Shown here: positions 58,222-64,000 of the stretch, in pieces
How positions within the stretch are numbered: the first letter of the stretch is position 1
How the letters are laid out: each line of letters starts with the position of its first letter
Assembly (NCBI RefSeq): GCF_001677435.1
Contig: NZ_CP016268.1
Span: 3,585,001-3,649,000 of the forward strand
Source of the DNA: Woeseia oceani
Lineage (GTDB): Bacteria > Pseudomonadota > Gammaproteobacteria > Steroidobacterales > Woeseiaceae
Length of the DNA: 64,000 bases
Reading direction: 5' to 3'
Program-made: the position numbers and the translations under genes
Notes under the pieces: model-generated
Database searches by the model: none
Seen by the model: only the letters and a program-made list of their open reading frames with translations
What the model was told of the DNA's origin: nothing

Positions 58222-59595
58222 ATGAGCAATTTCCTACGCATCGCAATACCTCTTTTCCTGTTTGCGCTTGCCGGCTGCAGCAGCGGCAGCTCGACAGACT
58301 CCGGCAATACCGCGACGCCACTGCCGCCAGCGGTTCAGGGCAACGCATCGGTACAGATTCTGCACGCATCGCCAGATGCACCTGCGGTGAACATTCGCGT
58401 CAGCAGCACCGAGATCAACGGCGTTGACTACAAGACCGGGACCGGAATTCTGACCTTGCCGAACAACGTCTACACAGTGCAGATCGATGGCATCCTGCCA
58501 GATGGGGCCACGACGGTAATCGGTCCTGTGCAATTGCCGTTCGCGGCCAATACGCGTTACAGCGTGCTCGCAATTGGTGACGTTGCCAATATTATGCCGC
58601 TGGTACTCGAGCAACCGGATACAGCGGTACCGGCAGGATCAACCCGACTGCGTGTCGTGCATGGCGCACCGCTCGCGGGTCCTGTTGATGTCTACCTGAC
58701 GCCACCCGGCGCCGATCTCAGCGCCAGCGCCCCGGTTGGCACCTTCGACTTCGGCGGCGACCTGGGGCCCGTCGACGTGACGGCTGGTGACTACCAGGTC
58801 AGAGTTACTGTCGCTGGTGATCCGACCGCACTGGCATTCGATTCCGGCACAATCGCGCTGACTGACGGTGCGAACCTCTTGATCACCGCCGTGGAAAACA
58901 CCTTGACGGGTCCCGCGCCGGTCAGCCTGGTACTCCAGGATGGCACCGGCTCCAGCGAACTGCTGGACGTGCGCACGAGCGCCGACGTGCGCGTTGTGCA
59001 TGCGTCACCTGACGCACCGGATGTCGATGTCGTCGTGAACGATGATTTCGCCAACCCGCTGGTCCCGGCGCTGGCGTTTCCGGAGTTCACTCCGTTCGTG
59101 AGCGTGCCGCCCGCTACCTACAACATAAAGGTCACCGACGCAGCAACTCAGAGTGTTATCGCAATTAACGTGGATCTCGAGCTGATGGCCGGTCTGCGTT
59201 ACAACGTGCTGGCAGTCGACAACCTGGTCAGCATTGCACCACTGCTCGCGATTGATGATCCGCGGCCGGTTGCAACTGAGTCGAAGGTACGAATTATCCA
59301 TGCCTCGCCCGCTGCGGGTGATGTCGATATCTACGTGACGGCACCGCAAACCGACATCAATACCGTCGATCCCACGCTCAGCGACATTCCGTTTCAGGCC
59401 AATACCGGCTTCCTGTCGCTCGTACCGGGTGACTACGAAGTGACGGTGACGGCTGCCGGCAGCAAGACAGCGGCGATTGGCCCAGCGGCAATTTCGATCG
59501 CTGGCGGTGGTGTGTACACGGCGATTGCCCGCGATGCAGCGGGTGGTGGCGCGCCGCTGGGGCTGATTCTGATGGACGATTTTGTCGCCCCCTGA
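58222..59595 (+). CDS. lipoprotein with four DUF4397 repeats
   Basis: A 457-residue lipoprotein (lipobox LAGC, Cys19), then four DUF4397 repeats of about 100 residues starting near residues 44, 142, 255 and 355. Each opens with a version of VRIIHASP-AP-VDVYV (VQILHASPDAPAVNI, LRVVHGAPLAGPVDVYL, VRVVHASPDAPDVDVVV, VRIIHASPAAGDVDIYV). The repeats look like Ig-like beta sandwiches, suggesting a surface or periplasmic binding protein; no substrate is known. It is divergent from the sugar dehydrogenase across 195 bp. It ends just before a strong terminator. Confidence 0.88.
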   Translation: MSNFLRIAIPLFLFALAGCSSGSSTDSGNTATPLPPAVQGNASVQILHASPDAPAVNIRVSSTEINGVDYKTGTGILTLPNNVYTVQIDGILPDGATTVIGPVQLPFAANTRYSVLAIGDVANIMPLVLEQPDTAVPAGSTRLRVVHGAPLAGPVDVYLTPPGADLSASAPVGTFDFGGDLGPVDVTAGDYQVRVTVAGDPTALAFDSGTIALTDGANLLITAVENTLTGPAPVSLVLQDGTGSSELLDVRTSADVRVVHASPDAPDVDVVVNDDFANPLVPALAFPEFTPFVSVPPATYNIKVTDAATQSVIAINVDLELMAGLRYNVLAVDNLVSIAPLLAIDDPRPVATESKVRIIHASPAAGDVDIYVTAPQTDINTVDPTLSDIPFQANTGFLSLVPGDYEVTVTAAGSKTAAIGPAAISIAGGGVYTAIARDAAGGGAPLGLILMDDFVAP

Positions 59596-59620
59596 TACGC
59601 ATGCTTGGGCGCCATTCCGA

Positions 59621-59648
59621 ACCCCGCCTTTGGGCGGGGTTTTTTTTT
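59621..59648 (+). terminator. strong intrinsic terminator
   Basis: ACCCCGCC-tttg-GGCGGGGT followed by a nine-T run. The stem is eight base pairs and GC-rich. It lies 26 bp after the DUF4397 gene stop and fits a textbook rho-independent terminator. Confidence 0.92.
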
Positions 59649-59732
59649 CGCTCGACAGAACCCCGTGGGTGGCGGCGCGAGTGCGGTGGCGTTAACCGCA
59701 GCGGCCTTTTCGACCACCCGATCGACCGGGTA

Positions 59733-60827
59733 CTAGACCAGCAACAAATGGTTATCCCAGCGTTCCGCGAAATTGCCGTCGCGGTGCAGCGCCGAGGAAC
59801 CGGGCTCGGCCCGGACACTGAACAACTGCCCATAGCCATTGCTCAGCTTGATCTCCCCGTCCGGCGTACTGCTAATGCCGGCGACATCGCGGATACGCCA
59901 CTGGCCTTCCTGCTCCAACGTCGACAGGTTCCACATCGACGCGAGGCCACCGCGCGGCGCCGTCAGCATGGCGTAACGGCCATCATGGCTGGCGGCCACA
60001 CTGGCAATGTAGTTGCGGTGACTGCGCCAGACGGCCGGTCCTGCCAGAGCGGATTGCAGCCGGTCCTCACCACGATGCGTCAACAGCAACGGAACAATGG
60101 CGGATTCATCACCTTCGTACTGAACGCCGATGATCACCCGATCCTCCGCGGTAACCGCAAGGTGGCGCAGACTCATCAGGTGATCATCAGGGAAATAGCG
60201 TTCAATGGTCTGGCCGTTTGCGCAATCGAGGTAAACCAGCGAGGGCTGCATCGTCGGGATATTCAGTTTCTCCCGCTGACTATCCGGGTGAGTTTCTATG
60301 CCGCCATTGGCGACGACCAGGGTTTTGCCGTCGCTTAAAAAGGCCATGTCGTGTGGTCCGACACCACCGGAATCGAATTCGCCAAGGCGACGAAAGTCAT
60401 CATTGGTATCCCAAACGGCAATCATTCCGCGGCGATCTTCAAAGGCGTTTTCGCTGGTGTATAACAAGCCATCCGCGGCCAGCGCACCGTGACCGTAAAA
60501 ATGCCGGCCAGCCGGACTGTGCAGTGTTCGCACCAATGCACCCGCGTCGATGTCGACCACGTACGCCACCGGGGCCGGGCGACGCCCGATGTACATTGCC
60601 CGTTGCGCCGACAGCATGACGATATCGTGTGCACGATGCGGTACGGGAATGCGGTACGTCAGCTTGCCATTGCTGTCGATTGCCGCGAGAAAATGCTGAC
60701 CATCGCGGTCATCACAAGCGGAGAGCAGGAGTTGTTTGTTGGGCCCGAAGTAACGCCAGGCAAGCGCATTGGCGGCAGCCGCACCGCAGCCAAGCAGCAG
60801 TCCGCGGCGTTGCCGGTCAATCGCCAT
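59733..60827 (-). CDS. DUF1513 family periplasmic protein
   Basis: A 364-residue beta-propeller-like protein. The N-terminus MAIDRQRRGLLLGCGAAAAN is a twin-arginine-like signal; LLLSACDDRDGQHFLAAIDS and SPAGRHFYGHGALAADGLLY are DUF1513 signatures. It is the last gene of the imelysin operon; its start overlaps the upstream imelysin gene by 11 bp. The usual context of this family is iron uptake, but the activity is unknown. The inner ATG was chosen over a frame start ten codons earlier. Confidence 0.87.
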   Translation of the reverse strand: MAIDRQRRGLLLGCGAAAANALAWRYFGPNKQLLLSACDDRDGQHFLAAIDSNGKLTYRIPVPHRAHDIVMLSAQRAMYIGRRPAPVAYVVDIDAGALVRTLHSPAGRHFYGHGALAADGLLYTSENAFEDRRGMIAVWDTNDDFRRLGEFDSGGVGPHDMAFLSDGKTLVVANGGIETHPDSQREKLNIPTMQPSLVYLDCANGQTIERYFPDDHLMSLRHLAVTAEDRVIIGVQYEGDESAIVPLLLTHRGEDRLQSALAGPAVWRSHRNYIASVAASHDGRYAMLTAPRGGLASMWNLSTLEQEGQWRIRDVAGISSTPDGEIKLSNGYGQLFSVRAEPGSSALHRDGNFAERWDNHLLLV

Positions 60828-61926
60828 CTTTGTCGTTGAAGCCGAGGGTGATACCAAGCACTGGCGGCACCTCGTTCTTGAGCGTTTGTACCAGTGACGT
60901 CAAGGCAGCGTAGTAATCCGTCAGTTCAGCCGTGTGTTCAGGCAGATTGACAGCATCGAACAATACCAGGCCGTCCGGCGTCGCGGCCTGAACGGCGGCA
61001 AATTGTTGTTCAACAGTATCGGCCAGTTCGGTCGCGCCCTTTGTGCGCAGTAAGTCACCGATGCCGAATGCAGTGGATTCCTGCCCGCCGTTGTACAGCA
61101 GGCGCGCGCCGTCGATGGTTGCTGCTATCAGCGGCAAAGAGTAACGCGATCGCCAGGCTTCAACCGCGTACGGTTGCGCGATGCCCAATTCGTTACGAAA
61201 GCCTGACGCTTCAGCCAGCTTGTCGTTCTTTGCAACTTCAAGTGCGGCAAGAATACTGTCGAATAGTGTCGCAAGTGCGTCGGCAGGTTCGGCAAACTCG
61301 GGATTGTCGGCACCCGGCGCCGTGAACACGGCCGCGTAGTCAGCACCCTCTTCTGCCCAACCGTCAGTGAGGCGGGTAGCGACGCCCAACGTATGGTCGC
61401 TTATCAGCTGCAAGAGATCGCACCGGCGCGCGGCTGCTGGATCAACGGCAAGATAAACCGGCAGTGCCCCACCCTGTTCATCAAACAGCAAATACTCGGC
61501 AGCAGAGAGCCCCTGTATCACGACGCTGTCCGCTTCAAGTCTTGCGGCGGTCAGCGCCTCCCCATTGGCGAGCAGACTCTCGATTTTCTGCCGAACAAGA
61601 TTATTGCGATCCGGCCAAAACTGTACCCGCCAGGCCTGATTGTCGATGGTTACCGGACCAAAGCTGACCACCTGCAAGCGTTGCCAGTCGTACATGGCCG
61701 TACGCCAGGCGTTCTGCGCCTGCTCGTACGCATTGGCGTCAGGCGCCGCGCAAAAGGCTTGCACATCGTCCCGCAAGTCGCGAGCCGCCGTTGCAAAATC
61801 GCTGTGCAAGGGAAGTATTGCCTGCTGAGTGACGGTTTGCAGCAGACGGACTTCCTCGGGAACCGGCGCACTGCAGGCAGCAAGCAGGCTGGCGATCAAG
61901 ACAGCGATGCCTGTTGTTCTCGTCAC
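60817..61926 (-). CDS. imelysin family (M75) lipoprotein
   Basis: A 369-residue lipoprotein (lipobox LLAACSA) of the imelysin/EfeO-like family, thought to bind iron at the periplasmic face. NAWRTAMYDWQRLQVVSFGP and LSAAEYLLFDEQGGALPV are typical. The GxHxxE motif seen in some members reads GLSAAE here, with the His missing but the Glu kept; this is common in this branch. The start overlaps the di-heme gene upstream by 4 bp. Second imelysin of the operon. Confidence 0.87.
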   Translation of the reverse strand: MTRTTGIAVLIASLLAACSAPVPEEVRLLQTVTQQAILPLHSDFATAARDLRDDVQAFCAAPDANAYEQAQNAWRTAMYDWQRLQVVSFGPVTIDNQAWRVQFWPDRNNLVRQKIESLLANGEALTAARLEADSVVIQGLSAAEYLLFDEQGGALPVYLAVDPAAARRCDLLQLISDHTLGVATRLTDGWAEEGADYAAVFTAPGADNPEFAEPADALATLFDSILAALEVAKNDKLAEASGFRNELGIAQPYAVEAWRSRYSLPLIAATIDGARLLYNGGQESTAFGIGDLLRTKGATELADTVEQQFAAVQAATPDGLVLFDAVNLPEHTAELTDYYAALTSLVQTLKNEVPPVLGITLGFNDKDGD

Positions 61927-63353
61927 AACGACTCCAAGAACCGCAGGAGTGCCTTGCGCTCAACCGGAGACATTGCCACTACGGCGTCGCGCGACGCCTG
62001 CGCTTCTCCACCGTGCCACAGTATGGCTTCCAGCAGCGTTCGCGCCCGGCCGTCATGCAGGTAATACGCCCGCTCACCGACAGTCCTGGTCAGGCCGATT
62101 CCCCACAACGGCGGAGTACGCCATTCGCTGCCACTGGCCTCGAATTCAGGACGGTTATCTGCCAGACCTTCGCCCATGTCATGCAGCAACAGATCCGTGT
62201 ACGGCGCTATTTGTTGATTGGCAAGCCAGGCGTCGTCCGCCTTACCGGTAGTGAGCCCTGGCACGTGACAAGCACCGCAACCACTGTCGCTGAATACCTC
62301 GATGCCACGCCTGACCTCGGGACTGCCGGCGTCGCGGCGGGCCGGTACCGCAAGATTGCGGCTGTAAAACGTTACCTGCCGCAGTATTTCTGCACTGACT
62401 TCCGGGTCGCCACCAGACGCTTGTTGCTGGCAATCCTGCTGCGCAGCCGTGCAATTGGCAGCGGTGAACAAACGCGTGGTTATGCCCATGTCGCCATTGA
62501 AAGCAGCCGCGTTCTGCTGCTCCAGCGTTGGTTGTCCGGCTTTCCAGCCGAAACGACCGGTGGCCTGGCGTTGCTTAGCCACATCCCACACCGTGTTAAT
62601 GCGGCCGGAAATGCCATCGCCATCCCGATCATCCGGGTCAGCCAATGCTTGCAGCGTTTCTTCAGGTATGGCGGCGAGCAAGCCGAGCCCTATCATCGGC
62701 GGTGCGATACGGGCCGAGGTCATCACCGCCTCGTGCAGGGGGCCGTAACCCAGCTCTTCAATATGCAGCGTGGGACGACGCAACGTAATCGCCGGCTCGC
62801 CGTTCAATTCCACAGTATGTTCTTCGTAGCTGATGCGGACCTGTCCTTCAGCGGCAACGCCGGGAACGGCGAAATCCTGCAACTGGCCGCCGTACACCGG
62901 ATCGCCAACACTGCCATCCTGCTGCAGTTGCCGTGCATCCTCGCTGGTTGGCGGAATGCTGAGTCGTATGAGCATGGAAACGGCGTTGTCGCCCGCGCGT
63001 TCCGGTGGATGCCCCCGGCCGTCTTTGATGTGGCAATTCTGACAGGCGTTCGTGTTGTAGAGCGCTCCCAGACCGTCGCGTGCATCAGTACTTGCTGGCG
63101 CGATTACCCAGGCATTGCGGAAGAAGCTGTTGCCGACCGAGAAATCGAGCCGTTCCCGCAACGGCATATTGCCCGATGGCAGCGAGAACGCATTGCGTGT
63201 GGCGTTCCTTACGGAAGCATCACCGCCGCTCGCCTCGAGGAACTCTGGCGTCGATGCCACGGCGGCACCTGCCAGCAGGAGCAGGCCCGCGCTCCACGGA
63301 TTGACTTTAAAAAGTGTGATCGGCGTTGTCCGGAGTGAGGTTGTCGATTCCAA
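61923..63353 (-). CDS. di-heme oxidoreductase (DUF1111 family)
   Basis: A 476-residue exported cytochrome with two CxxCH sites: CQNCHIKDGRG near residue 110 and CGACHVPG in the second half. The signal sequence is AGLLLLAGAAVAS. The motifs YLHDGRARTLLEAILWHGGE and LLLHDMGEGLADNRPEF mark the DUF1111 family, which partners imelysins in iron-uptake operons and may oxidise or reduce iron. The only in-frame start is a TTG that overlaps the upstream gene by 47 bp; the true start is uncertain. Confidence 0.88.
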   Translation of the reverse strand: MESTTSLRTTPITLFKVNPWSAGLLLLAGAAVASTPEFLEASGGDASVRNATRNAFSLPSGNMPLRERLDFSVGNSFFRNAWVIAPASTDARDGLGALYNTNACQNCHIKDGRGHPPERAGDNAVSMLIRLSIPPTSEDARQLQQDGSVGDPVYGGQLQDFAVPGVAAEGQVRISYEEHTVELNGEPAITLRRPTLHIEELGYGPLHEAVMTSARIAPPMIGLGLLAAIPEETLQALADPDDRDGDGISGRINTVWDVAKQRQATGRFGWKAGQPTLEQQNAAAFNGDMGITTRLFTAANCTAAQQDCQQQASGGDPEVSAEILRQVTFYSRNLAVPARRDAGSPEVRRGIEVFSDSGCGACHVPGLTTGKADDAWLANQQIAPYTDLLLHDMGEGLADNRPEFEASGSEWRTPPLWGIGLTRTVGERAYYLHDGRARTLLEAILWHGGEAQASRDAVVAMSPVERKALLRFLESL

Positions 63354-64000
63354 TCGCGCGCGCCACTCGGGTCAGTGCGTCAGTTTCAACGACGAGCGCA
63401 TCGATTGCGGCGTTGATGATCCGACGCCCCTCGGCATTCGCCGGTGCGATCATCTGGTCGAACTTCATGCCAGCTTCAGCCTTGTCGACCATCGCTTGCA
63501 AGGCCTGCTCGGTGCTTTCCATGGCCTGGCGCGCCTGACGATCAATGGCCGGATCAGCTTCCGCGGCCAGTGCCGCAAGCGACGGGCCAGTCACCCGCTT
63601 ACCGTCAATTCGCCGGTATTCGCCGATATAGACATTGCGAATTCCCAGGGCATTGTGGAAATGTGACCAGTGCGTGTTGTCGCTGAAGCAATCGTGTTCG
63701 TCTTCCGGCGAATTGGCTTCGAGTGCCACCTTCATGCGCTCGCCGGCCAACTCGCCTAATGCGAGGCTGCCCATACCAAATATCATGCGGGTCAAACCGG
63801 CATTGCCTTCGAGAGCAAGCAACTCCTGCCGGTAGTTGTCGTCCTGATCCGGCGCCCACTGGCCAACCATGTATTCGAGATCCGAAACCAGCAGGTCAGT
63901 GACGGTGCGCAAGTATTCCGCGCGACGCTCGCAATGACCGTGCGTGCATCCCTCGCCAGGCAGGAAATCGGTGTACGGTCGCTCGCCAGCACCGGCCGCC
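63307..64000 (-). CDS. imelysin family protein, partial
   Basis: C-terminal part of an imelysin (M75) protein; its frame is open past the right edge of the window. Reading from the edge gives GERPYTDFLPGEGC-THGHCERRAEYL, then LLVSDLEYMVGQWAPDQDDN, and FSDNTHWSHFHNALGIRNVY, all family features. It is the first visible gene of the operon with the di-heme protein, second imelysin and DUF1513. Likely periplasmic iron binding. Confidence 0.9.
   Translation of the reverse strand, partial: AAGAGERPYTDFLPGEGCTHGHCERRAEYLRTVTDLLVSDLEYMVGQWAPDQDDNYRQELLALEGNAGLTRMIFGMGSLALGELAGERMKVALEANSPEDEHDCFSDNTHWSHFHNALGIRNVYIGEYRRIDGKRVTGPSLAALAAEADPAIDRQARQAMESTEQALQAMVDKAEAGMKFDQMIAPANAEGRRIINAAIDALVVETDALTRVARAIGIDNLTPDNADHTF

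Overview
This 64 kb window looks like ordinary chromosome from a GC-rich gammaproteobacterium. The support is housekeeping genes of gammaproteobacterial type (YgiQ, YbiT, RlmJ of the E. coli length, DjlA, Rnk, a hemN-fnr pair), several outer-membrane receptors and RND pumps, and no plasmid, phage or transposase genes. The mix of quinol nitric oxide reductase, NnrS, an Oar-like TonB receptor and imelysin/di-heme iron genes would suit a marine or sediment lineage such as Woeseiales or Steroidobacterales. That placement is an inference and not tested here. No rRNA, tRNA, CRISPR array or intact mobile element was seen.

Layout. 1-6.1 kb: end of ygiQ, a DUF4404 protein, the ABC-F ATPase YbiT and a 799-residue exported orphan. 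6.5-9.3 kb: a Fur-box-preceded FecA-like receptor, then about 450 bp of imperfect direct and inverted repeats. 9.37-12.6 kb: a cobalamin riboswitch in front of class I ribonucleotide reductase nrdAB, followed by a small outer-membrane barrel protein. 13.6-19.7 kb: a czcCBA-type metal efflux operon with a small His-rich membrane protein at its head. 20-26.3 kb: an ABM-fold protein, a PuuB-like oxidase, an Oar-like TonB receptor with an EF-hand loop, and a DMT transporter. 26.5-32.2 kb: a complete RND drug-efflux operon. 32.2-36 kb: arginase, DUF2061, DjlA and a DUF4286/zinc-ribbon/DUF3667 fusion. 36.1-39.1 kb: a co-directional run of di-heme lipoprotein, Tat-exported ferritin-like protein, cytochrome c and ECF sigma factor. 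39.4-43.2 kb: DMT transporter, RlmJ, NlpE-like lipoprotein, S66 peptidase. 43.2-50 kb: an oxygen/NO-responsive block (norZ-sirB2-nnrS, fnr, hemN, rnk) with two good FNR boxes. 50-59.6 kb: LysR regulator, odd rubredoxin, two SIMPL proteins, thioesterase, sodium symporter, DUF924, PQQ-type sugar dehydrogenase, DUF4397 lipoprotein. 59.7-64 kb: an iron-associated operon (imelysin, di-heme DUF1111, second imelysin, DUF1513) that runs off the right edge.

How the parts work together. The clearest regulatory logic is (i) B12 sensing by RNA controlling a B12-independent ribonucleotide reductase, which implies a B12-dependent enzyme elsewhere in the genome; (ii) FNR controlling heme synthesis and NO detoxification; and (iii) Fur controlling the FecA-like receptor. 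The least explained parts are the 152-bp repeat pair, the sigma/ferritin/cytochrome run, the rubredoxin with altered cysteine spacing, and the orphan exported proteins.
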